Shown piece by piece: positions 44,962-55,815 of a stretch of DNA of 64,000 bases. The DNA lies in contig QPFY01000001.1 of assembly GCA_003665825.1 (NCBI GenBank), forward strand, positions 985,001-1,049,000. The letters are read 5' to 3'. The notes beneath the pieces were generated by a model that was given only the letters and a program-made list of their open reading frames with translations, was not told the DNA's origin and made no database searches. The position numbers and the translations under genes were made by a program. Within the stretch, counting starts at the first letter, position 1. Every line of letters begins with the position of its first letter. This DNA comes from Microbotryum silenes-acaulis (taxonomy: Eukaryota; Basidiomycota; Microbotryomycetes; Microbotryales; Microbotryaceae).

Positions 44962-47683
44962 CTAAGGTCCGAAGTCACGTTTTTCGATGTGCTCGGTCTT
45001 GCCGCTCTCGCCCTTGGCGGCGAGGTAAGCATCCTTGTCCTCGTCGTGCATATTCTCGTCCAGGATACGCTTGCGGAACGCATTCGAGTTGAGGATCGAG
45101 CTGTTTCGGTATAAAATGTCGACTTGCTCCAGAGACAAACCCTGTGACCGATACGGAGGTGAGCATAAGCGATCAGCCAAACCTTCTTAGGACTGGCGTG
45201 AGATCTATTGTGTGCTCACCTTGGTTTCGGGGATGCAGAAGTAGGTGAACATGAAGCACAGTACGCAGCCTATCGATTCATGCGATATGCTCAGTCTCAT
45301 CGAAAGCTTGAGCTCACCGTCGTTCTGTAGATGAAACTTACATCCTCCCCAAATCCAGAACACGTTCGACTGCAGCCCCGCAGAGCCCGGAACTTTGTTA
45401 ACTAGATAAGGCGTAGAGTAACCCTATGATGGTGCACTGTGTCAGCTTATGAAACCGAGTGACGTCTAGAACAACCAACTGCAACGACTCACAATCACGA
45501 AGTTGAGCAGCCAGTTGGAAGCCGTCGACAGGGACATGCATCTCGCGCGGATCGAGTTGGGGTAGATCTCACTCGTCACGACCCAAGCCAGAGGACCCCA
45601 AGTCGCAGCGAAGAAGGCGATGAAAATGCATACGAATGCGATGAGAACATGTTGTCCGGCCAAGTTGGTCGTTGCGACGGCGTCTCCGACCGCGGCGACG
45701 ATGAATTGAGAAACGAGCATGCCCGCAGCACCAATCAAGAGCAAGGGGCGACGTCCAGCACGATCGACTGCCCACATGCCGGGAACCGTCATGCAAACAT
45801 TGACACTGATAACAAAAAACATGTGTTCATTCAGTTTGTCATTCCCCGAGGCGACATAATGAAGCTTACACGTTGGTGGCGACGGTGATCAGGAAGGGGT
45901 TCGTGATTCCCGCATTCTGGAAGAAGGTAGTTCCGTAGTAGAAGATGACTGAGTGAAGCCATAATCGGCAGTCCAAGAATCAGCGTGCATGGCTATTTAA
46001 CACAAGAGAGACAAATGAGAAGCTCACAGTTGATACCGGTAAGCTGCTGGAGAGCTTGGAGGCCGATACCTGTCCAGGTGCGCAGCGCGTTCTTGCCGGG
46101 GCCGGATCGGAACGTGTCCAGGTAGCCTGGCACGAGGTTCAAATATTTAGTTCCAGGATACTTCCAGACAGGGCCAAATCTCTCACTTACTTGTAGATCC
46201 AAGCGCTCGTTCGTGATGAAGGTTGGCGGCGATCTCCGCGTATTCCTCGTGAACTTGAGCCGAATCGACAGGGGCGGAAAGGATCCTCGACAGTGCGCGC
46301 TGCGCGCGCTCGTTGTGACCCTGCGCCAAGAGCCAACGTGGGGACTCGGGGAGGAACAGCAAACCGACACCGAGCACGGCGGCCCAGATGAACTGCAAGC
46401 CAATCGGGATCTGGTAGCAGGCGGCAGAAGCGATATCCTTGGTTCCGTAGACGATGCATGCAGCCTAGCAGAGAGCACTTTCCTGTTTAGCAAGCGAAGT
46501 CAGATTTTGGCGATCAAGCGAGCGAAGCTTACAACCAGTAGGCCGACGGTGATCATCAGCTGATACGCGGCAACGATGGCGCCTCGGATTGACTTGGGAG
46601 CGCACTCGCTCTGGTACATGGGAACCAGACAGGACGTTCCGCCCTGTCAACGGGATGCGATGACAAGCGTTCGTTCAGTGGGTGAGTGCCATGCGCATCG
46701 TTCGATGGCTGTCAACTCACGACTCCAAGACCCTGTATCGAGGAGGATCCACGTGGCGGTCAGTTGACACCCCAGGGAAAAGCAATCACAGAAGCAGAAC
46801 AACTGACCGCGAAAACACGACCGATGACGAAAGGCGTGAGTGATTTGCCACCCGTTTGCAAAGCCACGCCGATGCAAAATAGCACCAAGTACGCAATAAT
46901 GCCCTGTGACAAAGATAAAAAAAGAACTGCTTCAGGAGTTGTGATTACCCCCCTAGAAGCTAGATGGACTTACCCAACGCCTCCCCAATCGATCACCGAC
47001 GGGAAACGCACCCAAAGCCCCTAACGAGCAAGAGAGCACGTGTTAGCTGCCTTCGGGCAAGCGATCACGAAGCGAAGATCGTATGCTTACCAACGAATGT
47101 TCTGAGGAGGGAAACGATGCGAGACCTAGGTCAGTTATGTTCAACAAGTCTCACCCCAAGACAGGAGGCACAATCAGCGTACCCAGCGGAGAGAATCGAG
47201 GTGATGAGCGAGTCGTGACCTGACGAGAGGACGAAGCGTTGATCGGGAGAGTTCCCGGGATGGAAGTCACCGAATAAGGTGAGCCAGTATGGCATCGCTC
47301 TATGGAGATGGTGGTGAGGAGGTTCCGAGCTCGTCAGTTCACGCGAGATGAGAATTGAGCGCGCCGCTCCGCCCCACCAAAACAGCAAAGACGTACTTGA
47401 CTCCGGAAATGTTGCCGGTGTCGTAGCCGTACCTGCCGCCCATAAGTCAGGAAGGGTGTGCAGGTCAGTTTCAGCATTCAGACTGCATATCCGAGCTCAA
47501 GACGAATGCTGAGCGAGCCCGACCCCCCAAAGCCGGTGCGGTTGGGCGACCTGCGGTGGCCACGCTAACCGTCGCGCCGTCAGGAGATGAAGAGGGAGCT
47601 GCTCACAGGAAGCCACCAAACGCTGCAAAACACGTCATGGCCACGCCCATGGGTGAGATCTGGTAGATCACAGCGGGAGCCAT
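44962..47683 (-). CDS. MFS sugar transporter (sugar porter family)
   Basis: About ten exons code a twelve-helix transporter. The N terminus MAPAVIYQISPMGVAMTCFA leads to a first helix and FLYGYDTGNISGVK. Sugar-porter signatures follow: VGDRLGRRWGI after helix 2, LPESPRWLLAQGHNERA before the central loop, GLQALQQLTGINFIFYYGTT in helix 7, DRAGRRPLLLIG after helix 8, and PETKGLSLEQVDILY after helix 12. This set identifies a proton-coupled or facilitative hexose-type carrier in the plasma membrane; the sugar is not predictable. The tail of about 60 residues is charged. The first intron, after FGGFL, is longer than usual. Several small internal exons were joined only approximately, so individual boundaries are provisional. 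Confidence 0.9.
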
Positions 47684-49245
47684 CGCGAAAGAGTCGAGTT
47701 GTGGAGTAGGAATGAAGTCGGATTGCGCTTGCAGTGGTAGGAGGCGGGGCTAGGAGGTGGATCGCAAAATCGCAACTTGATCGAACGAGCGAGCGAGGTT
47801 AGGAAAGATGATGCCGAGCTGAGACTGAGGAGCGACCGGTTTGAGATGCGGTCGACTCGAAGTTGGCTGAAATGGAGCGGATCGATTACAACTGTGTTGC
47901 AAGCTTGATATCACCTCAAGGTTAAAGGAAAACAGTCGTCCTGGATTGTGGAGTAGGATGTGGGCAGAGGAAGGAAAAAAAGGGGGGGACGAGTCATTGC
48001 ACCCCGGACTGTGTCGCACCACCCCAGACCGGTGACTGTTTGGCCCGAGCGCGGCCGGAAAGGAGAGCCTTTCTCGCTCACGCTATATTTGCCGGTGGTC
48101 ACGAGACCTCGCCGTTTGGTACACACATACGTATACGCGGGGGGTATTTCACGCTGTATACGTGGGGGATGTCCTACAATGGAAATCCGTACGTCGAGTG
48201 ATCCTCCTACCCCGTACGGCCCGCAATCACATCCACCGCCCGGGCGGTGCTCCCGTAGCCCCTGACGGAAATGACGCGCGCCTGTTCTGTAAACCAGTCT
48301 TAGTCATTGTGGCGCCGCACGTGGCTCAAGACTTATAGTTTCAAGGTCCGCCCGTAGTAGGCACCATGTACACGGACTTCCGGTCAGCCGGGCGGACTCG
48401 GCTCGGCTTCGCGGCGATGACGTCAGCAGCATGCCATCATCATCGACAACTCAAGTCGGAAAGAGGTGGCAGTTCATAATCACATGATTAAACTGTGTCG
48501 ACCTACAGAACAGCAGCTCGGGAGAATTGGACGAGTCGAATCGGACCGGCGCCATTGCAAGACAAGCCGGCCATTCTTGCCCTGTGCCGTGCTATGTATT
48601 TTCCCCGAGTTTCAGGAGCTCTCTTGTCCCTGAAAAGTCTCAAAACCCCACCCCACCTTTCACCCCACGCTGCATCCCCACGCTTGCATCCCCACGCTGC
48701 ATCCCCGAGTGTGATCGATTTGTCTACTCGAACTCGGCGTCTCACTCTGCCGCCGCGATGATTCCGACTCTGTGCCGTACGACGTGAACCGTAAGTCGTG
48801 GTCTAGGAACTGCGCGTTGAACGATTGTGATCAAGGTGTTTCTACAGATATGCTCGGGGTCAGAGGGTTTGAAAAATTTGACTTGCGCTGACGACTTGCG
48901 CATCCAAGCCTCTTTCGCATCCGGATCCTTGCGCAGTCATGCTAGGTTTCTCCTCCAAGAAGAATCAGTGAGACTTCGTTTCAAGTCCAACTTCCCGAGA
49001 ATAGCATTAGAGTGTCGGTGATCGCGGATGATCGAACAGCGGATCTCAAGAAAGAAATGATGGCTCGGCGTCTCGGTCCGACACCCCGCGGGGGGTGAGA
49101 CTTTGTGCGCTAGGATATTCAAACAGGGGCTACAAGTACCCAGATGCTCGTTTCGGAGGCAGTATGTCAATCCGTGCACCTATTCAGACATGTATACAAA
49201 TGAACCTGACAGCTCGAAAGTGCGCAAAGAGGCCTGACACATCGA
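47684..49245. other. intergenic with a small tandem repeat
   Basis: About 1.5 kb between the sugar transporter start and the MOSC gene end. Near 48,660-48,710 a unit CCCCACGCTGCAT is repeated about three times with small changes. No gene is supported. The transporter promoter should lie within 47,684-48,200; that part is rich in CACC and GGGG runs, possible sites for a zinc-finger carbon-source regulator, but I cannot name one. Confidence 0.45.
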
Positions 49246-50695
49246 CTACATCTGATCCTCGGGCCTCTCATATTGGTGTTCGTGATCGTCCTTGGGCGAG
49301 AATGCCTTGACCACGACAACTTGGTCCCCCACGCGGAGGGTACCTCGTGCTGTTCGGGGCACAAGGTTGACGCCGAAGAAAGTCTTTTGGGCAAAAATGG
49401 GCCAGATCCCTTCTCGAAACAGTTGTAGGGGCTGCACCAAAAAGAGATCGTCAACTGGTGAGTCGACTGGATAAATCTCATCTGCGCAAGCACGCCCCTC
49501 CTTACCTTGTCAGGGACCGACTTGTCTCTTACTCCTGTCTCGGGGTCAACATTCGGAAGCTATAGCAATGCGTCGTTGTCGGGTAACCTCATTAGTGCGA
49601 GAACCTTCAGCATGACAGGGACCGGGGGAAGGGGGACCGGGGGAAAAGGGGGGGGGGGGACTGACCATACACCTGGCGCATCGTGTAGCAACATTCATCG
49701 TCTCGCTCTGCTCTCTACCCTCGAATCGAATTTCGTTCCATCCATCCTCTTTCCAAGCATCGGCGCCATCGACGATGACGTTGCCCCTCCATCTCAGGAT
49801 TTCAAGCGGTTGCTCCTGGATCCCCCGCTCCGACCATCTCTGATTCTCGTTCCCATACCCTTCTTTGAGCACATGCTTCTCGACATCCCTCCGTGAGGCT
49901 TCTGAAACGAGCAAGACGGGGAATTGGTCGCTCCATTTTATCGTGCTTCCACCCTCGTAGTCCATCTTGACCTCGCTGAGCGTCTCGACGATCTCCCCAC
50001 CCACCGTGAGCCTCGGCTCGTCGCCCTTTCGAACGAGCAACACGGGCTTACCCATGAAGCCACTCAGAGCAGCGTTGAGCTCTGGCGTCCCGACGCTGTA
50101 GGCGGTGTTGGACGACCCCCAAATTTGCACGTCGGTCAAGAGATCCTCGTCGGTAATGGATGAGGGCAAGTCGAGTGGGATCCAGTGGGACGAAGAAGGG
50201 TTGTCGCCCCAAGCGGGCACGTCAACTTGAAGTGTTGTAGAGTTTATTTTTGGGTGGATAAGCACCATCTATGTGGGAGCCGTTCATTTCTTTGGTCAGC
50301 TGACGGAAAAAGCGCGGATTCCAAGGCCCACCTCCCAGAGACTGACTCGAGGAATGTTGCGAGCGTTCAAGAAGCGATGCGAGCGTTCTTCGACTGCGAA
50401 GAAAAGCCAGTGATACCAATCAGATCAACTTTATCGAGTGAACCAAAGCAAATCGCTTGGCTTGGGACCGACCGATCATCCATTGGCGGTCGTACTGATC
50501 GCAGACGATGTGGGGGGTAATTCGAAGCACAGGCAGATAGTCTGGATCAGCGAAGGACTACACGAAGTAGTGAAAGCGACGCCTACTTGCATCCAATCCT
50601 GTTTCGCTGTATCCACTCTCCTTGAGCTGCGTGCCCTTGCTGCTCTTGATGGGGAAGATCCACAGGTCTGTGACGACGATCCTTTTCTCGACCAT
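49246..50695 (-). CDS. MOSC-domain protein (mARC-like)
   Basis: Exons 50695-50591, 50494-50473, 50393-50332, 50268-49666, 49559-49506 and 49431-49246 join into 343 residues. The MOSC N-terminal barrel starts VTDLWIFPIKSSKGTQL and continues GLDYDRQWMIVEERSHRFLN. The MOSC domain has ATRCARCMLPNVDPETGVRD, with the conserved Cys expected to bind the molybdenum cofactor, then TFFGVNLVPRTARGTLRVGD. This is the architecture of the mitochondrial amidoxime-reducing component family, which reduces N-hydroxylated compounds. Exon 2 is only 22 nt. Intron 1 begins GCAAGT, a GC-AG intron. The donor of the fourth intron is followed by a 12-nt homopolymer. It shares a promoter of about 280 nt with the SNARE gene. 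Confidence 0.85.
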
Positions 50696-50975
50696 GATTA
50701 GGGTCCTACGGATTCTTGACTTGTAAGATGGTTTGTGGAGAGCTCTGAGAGTCGTTGTAGGCTGCGGCTTCGACTGATGCTAGATACAATGAGAAAAGCG
50801 CAGGTCACCATACTGTCACCATGGCGCCTCGAATCAGATCGACTTGGACCGCTTTGGGCCTCTTTGGGCCCCTCCTCACCACTCTGCCCGCTCTGCCGTA
50901 CCCGCTATCAAACGCCCCACACACAGGCACACATCCGCTGAATCTCAACTCGTTCAAGCCCGGATCCGAGCCAAT

Positions 50976-52012
50976 ATGGCGCCTCCCTCGTCGACGATCC
51001 CGTCCGCGGCTCGATTATCGTCCCTAGCGACGTTGACGCTGTCGCAGATTCTCGAACTCACACGAGCATCCCAACTGTCCCTACCTTCGACCTCGCTCTC
51101 ATCGACCATCTCCAAGAACCTGTCACAGCTCTACAGAGGAATCGAGCTCCTCGATGGCCAGGACTCGGAGTCGCCGCAGGTCATGACCGAGCTCAAAAGC
51201 CAGTACCAACGCCTGATCAAGCTCGTCGAACCGCTCGGTGTCGAGGTCGAGTTTGATGGGCAAAAGGGCAAGAGTAAGGGCAAGGGCAAGGACAAGACCA
51301 GGAGTAAGACGGGCAAGCTCGTTGATGCGGGAGACGACGGCAGTGACGAGCCATTCGGACTGGGTGACGACGGCGATTCCGACAACGAGCGCAGCGACGA
51401 CCAAGGCGATGACGATGACGATGGAGCTCTCTCGCCCAATCAGTGAGTCCCCCTCGATGGCCATGTCTTAGGTCAACTCATGTCCGACCCGTCCTCTGCC
51501 GCGCTTCTAGATCCGGAGTAGCCCTGCATACCCTCTCCTCGGCAACAAATCCTCACGTCGCGATCAAGTTCCCGCCGAATCCGGAAAGCGAACTCGAGCA
51601 GATGGAAGAGGACGAAGAGACACTGCGGAGAGCGAACGCTGAAGTGGTGCAGATGCAGAAACGTATGATCGAAGGTGCTTTTCGATCCCGTCGCAGAGTG
51701 GACAGCCAGCGGGCAGGATGCTGACCTGAGCCCCTGGGCGCTCCACCAGATCAAGATGAGACTCTCAACTCTTTATCCTCAGCGATAGCACGGCAACACT
51801 CGCTATCACAGCACATTTCCTCCGAACTCGAACTACAGTCAGGTCTGCTCGACGAAACCGATTCAGCCATCGACCGAACACAGATTGGCCTCCGTCGCGC
51901 GAGCGGGAGATTGAACCAGTTCACTCGGAAGGCGAAGGAGACGGGTTCAACAGGCCTCATCATAGGTCTTGTCGTCTTGCTACTAATTTTGATTGTCGCG
52001 TTCAAACTCTGA
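50976..52012 (+). CDS. SYN8: Qc-SNARE, syntaxin-8 type
   Basis: Exons 50976-51442, 51511-51674 and 51750-52012 give 297 residues. The C-terminal third is a SNARE coiled coil: QDETLNSLSSAIARQHSLSQ, then HISSELELQSGLLDETDSAI with the central-layer Gln, followed by the juxtamembrane FTRKAKETGS and a tail-anchor helix GLIIGLVVLLLILIVAFKL. The N-terminal part is a helical bundle followed by a Lys/Gly- and Asp-rich linker. This layout fits Syn8/syntaxin 8, which acts in endosomal and vacuolar fusion as the Qc partner. Syntaxin 6 or 51 relatives are the alternative. The divergent MOSC neighbour has no functional link. Confidence 0.82.
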
Positions 52013-52753
52013 GCTTGCCTAGTTGCAGCAGCTCGATCGATGATTTTGCCCCTTAATTCGATGCCGGCTCGAGCTCTAAGACTTGTCCAATCGGTGTCTC
52101 TACTTGTCGTATTAGGTACTCTCTCATCATTGTGTCTATTGTACCACTCATGTCATTCCCGCGATTAGCTACGGACCTGTATGAGCCTCGCCGGATCCGC
52201 GCGACGGTCGCCGTCCGAGTAGTACTAGTAGGGGAGCGACGTTGACGATCGACGGTGAAAATCGTCCACGGGGTCGACTTGGTTGGCAAACTCGCAGCAG
52301 GATCTATACGTTGAATCTATTCTACCACTTCACAGGTGCTTGCAACGTATTTGATCATGTACACGTGCCGTCAAAACCTCCTTCCTGCACACGTAGGCAT
52401 TCGCAATCAAAGTCGCTGCTGACGTGGTGACCAATGACCTCATGCGCACAGGCGAAGACGTGCTGACGTGATCAGATCCAATGCTGCTCCGAGTCCGACC
52501 GGCCGCCGCGTTTGGCAAACCGTTCGCTCCAACGGCTTTGACAACAGCGAACTTGCTTACGCAATGTGGCGCATTCGGGTACTAGCAATTGCGCGCGATT
52601 TGTCAGCTACAGCGTCGTAGGCCTGATGGTCCGTCGGCCCCAATGCAGCCCAAAGCGAGGGTCGATGTGGGGCACCCCCCTCGCACTTCGACTGCTTTCT
52701 TCCTTCTGATTCCATCACCACTTCAACTTCCTCGCGCATATTAAAACTCGACC
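52013..52753. other. intergenic, no gene seen
   Basis: About 740 nt between the SNARE and GST genes. The last 60 nt upstream of the GST ATG carry a C/T-rich stretch and CATATTAAAAC, which could serve as an AT-rich core promoter. No other feature is supported. Confidence 0.4.
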
Positions 52754-54005
52754 ATGCCTGCTCAATTCACCCTCTACTCGCACACGGGTGGACCTAACGG
52801 ATGGACCGGTGAGTCATTGTCACATCATGTGATTTTCATGCAGCACCGAGTCTTTCGGCCCCACAATAACTGAAACGTCCTCGCTGCAAACCACGCGGTC
52901 GTCCCCCACCAGTTGCTTTCCTCTTGAAGTGAGTGCCCTTGTCGGGGATGGTCCTCCTACATGCCTATGCTAATTCTGGGTCATCTTACTCCTCGACAGG
53001 GCTCTTGGTCTGTCTTACGAGACCAAGTATCTCGACTTCTCGAAGGGGGAGCAAAAAGCTAGCGACTTTGTCAAGCTCAACCCGAACGGCAGGGTCAGTA
53101 GCTTCCACCTCGGGGATCCCGAAGTCGGCAAAGGTGACTGACCGGGAGTATCACCACTTTTCCTCGACACAGATCCCCGCTCTCGTTGACCACCAAAACG
53201 GCGACTTTGTCGTTTGGGAGTCCAAGGCCATCCTTCTGTACCTCGTTGACACTTGTACGTCGCCTGAGTTGGCCCGCACGAACTTTTCGAACACGCGCAA
53301 ATGCTGACCTATTTCGATGCTCCTCTTTACTACTTCATGACCAAAAGACGACAAGGAGGGCAAATTCACCGTCTCGGACCCCAAGGAGAAGGCTCAGCTC
53401 AATCAGCTCCTCTTCTTCCAGGCCTCCGGCCAAGGTCAGTGCTCGCGGCACCGTCGGTTTCCTCACAATTTCCAATACATTGACACCCTCCTTTGCGTGC
53501 TCTCAGGTCCTTACTACGGTCAATCCGCACACTTCTCCCTGTTTGCGCCCGAGAAGATTCCTTGTAAGTCGGTGCAGTGGGCTCCTGTTCCCCTGTCCTG
53601 CTACCCATGCTGACGCCATCATCCCACCCTCACCGCACCACAGACGCCATCAAGCGCTACAAGGATGAAGTCAAACGCGTCCTCGGCGTCCAGGAGGAGC
53701 TCTTGAAGGAGGCCAAGGGCGGCTACCTCGTTGGCGGCAAGGTCACGATCGCCGATCTCGCTTTCATCACCTGGTCAGTTGCTCCTCGCCCTTGCCTCGC
53801 CCCTTCCTCGTTCTTCTCAGTCAACTGATTTTATTTTCCTACTGTACGTTCTAGGAACGAGTTCGCCATCGCCGCAAGTCTCGGCCCTGATGGCACGGAC
53901 GTGTCCAAGGAGTTCCCGACCCTGTTTAAGTGGCACGAGGGCCTCAAGCAGCTGTCTTACGTCGCCGAGACTTACGCCGAGAAGGCCAAGGTTGGCGCGC
54001 ACTAG
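52754..54005 (+). CDS. glutathione S-transferase (Ure2-like class)
   Basis: Eight exons (52754-52808, 52913-52928, 53000-53093, 53173-53254, 53348-53434, 53507-53563, 53644-53773, 53855-54005) join exactly into 223 residues, the usual GST length. The thioredoxin-fold half has FTLYSHTGGPNGWTVAFLLK, then FVKLNPNGRIPALVDHQNGD and VWESKAILLYLVDTY, the classical glutathione site (NPNGRIPALVD, ESKAI). The helical half has QASGQGPYYGQSAHF and YLVGGKVTIADLAFITW, the N-capping box. It resembles the fungal GTT/Ure2-like group that conjugates electrophiles or reduces peroxides in the cytosol. Exon 2 is only 16 nt, coding VAFLLK with its neighbours. Confidence 0.93.
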
Positions 54006-55815
54006 ATTTTCTGGTCGTTCATATCGTGAGAACCAATGTTACAAGTAATTTCAAAGCAATCACAAACATACAATGTGAAAAACCCCAGGTTGTTCATGAC
54101 TCCCGAGGTGCGCCTGCGCGGATTTGTTGACAAGTAACACTTCAGTCGTCGTCGTGACCGTGACAGTCGAAGGCTCGATGTCAGAGAACACAAACAGACG
54201 ACCGCGAGCGTGATGTCGAAACATGCAACTCTTGACCCTTGAGTCTGTGAGGATCTATTATAGAACCTTTCTTGTAAATCTTTCCAATGAGGCCGCACAT
54301 AGCTGCCGGAGCTGCCGCAGAAGCTTGACACAGAGTCCAATTGGGATTTAGAGTCGATGCATTGCAATAGCCTGGCAGCAGTGCAAAGGTCTAAGGGGAA
54401 GTGTTGAAGGTGTTAGTAGACCTTGCACTGATATCAGGGGCCGGATAGCTTAGTTGGTCAAAGCTTTTCTAATGAATGGAAGCGACCCAGGTTCGACTCC
54501 TGGTCCAGCCGTTCTTCTTCTTTTGTTGATCATTTCGGGATCATCGTTGATTCCAACAGAGTCCGTGTGGCCTGATGCGAGTGGCCAAGCCGAGGTTATT
54601 CCGAGTTTGCTAAAGCGCAGCAAAGCGCGTCAGTTGAGATTCGGAGGCTGACGACCAAGGACCTTGGTTGTATCACATTGAGTACTCGCGGCGTATGCCC
54701 TCATATTAGACTCGCCATTTGCTTGAGTTAGCTCCCCGCTTGTATGGCGCGACGCTGCAATGGATGGTCCATCCCTGTCGGGACGTACGACCGTCTCGGA
54801 AAAGGATTCGGCGCTTGCTCTCGCTTCAGGCCTTCAGCCGGGAGTAATATTCACCGCGACTCGCGCCCAGCCAATGCCAAAGAATTGTCGGCGAATTGTA
54901 ATTTCAAGTTGCTCGAGCCAACCTAGGTCGATCACATCGCTTACACGAACAAAACTCTGTGTTCCAGGCCTTGCGTTGATGTTGTTCCTGGGTAGAACAA
55001 AGTCATGATTTGATCGACGACTGTTCGGCGGCGCACGCACGTTTCGCGCCCTCGGTCGCAAGCGGCGATCGAAAAATTGGAAAATGTCTCACTTTTTCGA
55101 AAAGGGCCCCGGCCCGCGGAGCTATTGGTCGATCGGACCCTTGACCCTCTGATAGGGAGCTCCTTGTATGACAGATTTCTCGGCACCAATCGCTTGTCAA
55201 GGATTGTTCGATCAACTGCAGGGGTACCCACCTGAATGAAGCTTTGCGCTGATACCGCCTCTCCGGCAGGCTGGGTCGCAGCTGGTAGATCCTGCTCGAG
55301 TCCGACTGTTTCTCAGGCCCGGATTTCTCTCTAGCTTGACCTAATTAAAGGGGAAGCCACCGCCGCTAGGCTTTCACACTGCAATGTTGCAGTTGAATTG
55401 TAGAAGCTACTTTTTACCAAGAGGGACTACGTTGAAAGGAGAGGTGCCGTGCAGCGCGTACGTCGTGCACTTGGGTGTCGGGCGGCGACCTTGAGTCGAC
55501 CTGACAGACTCGCTGAATCGAGGGTGCACGGACTTGGGTTGATGAAGAATCCGAGGCTTGTTGTCGATCGATTCATAGCCTTGCCGGCCGGCCTGCGCCG
55601 CGCTCTGGCACGTTTGCTCACGCGAATTGCGATGCACGTTTCGCAGACTGAGACTCGTGCTTCCGCGACATCGTTCCGACCCCGGAACCCTCCTTCTTGA
55701 ATACCGTCCTGTATGTGCGGCACTTCTTGGACAGTACCCTCCCTTGATCCACACCCCATAGGGGCCCTCCAGCAGCTTCACTCGCCCTATCGGTCACTCG
55801 CCCCATCGAAGCCCT
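54006..55815. other. intergenic with a tRNA-like gene
   Basis: About 1.8 kb containing only the tRNA-like gene at 54,439-54,511. Short frames on the minus strand at 55,407-55,950 overlap the promoter and start of the SGNH gene and are not convincing. Confidence 0.45.
54439..54511 (+). tRNA. tRNA-like gene, isotype uncertain
   Basis: The sequence folds as a cloverleaf. The acceptor stem GGCCGGA/TCCAGCC has one mismatch. The D arm GCTT/AAGC encloses AGTTGGTCA (A box TAGCTTAGTTGG). The T arm CCAGG/CCTGG encloses TTCGACT (B box GGTTCGACTCC). A T-rich Pol III terminator lies just downstream. The anticodon arm is weak, and the best fit (TTTCT/GGAAG) lacks the invariant U33, so the anticodon cannot be assigned. 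It may be a tRNA pseudogene or a diverged tRNA. Confidence 0.6.

Noticed and set aside
49300..50700. Operon-like reading of the MOSC and SNARE genes
   Set aside because: They are divergent on opposite strands with separate starts; a shared promoter region is the most that can be said.
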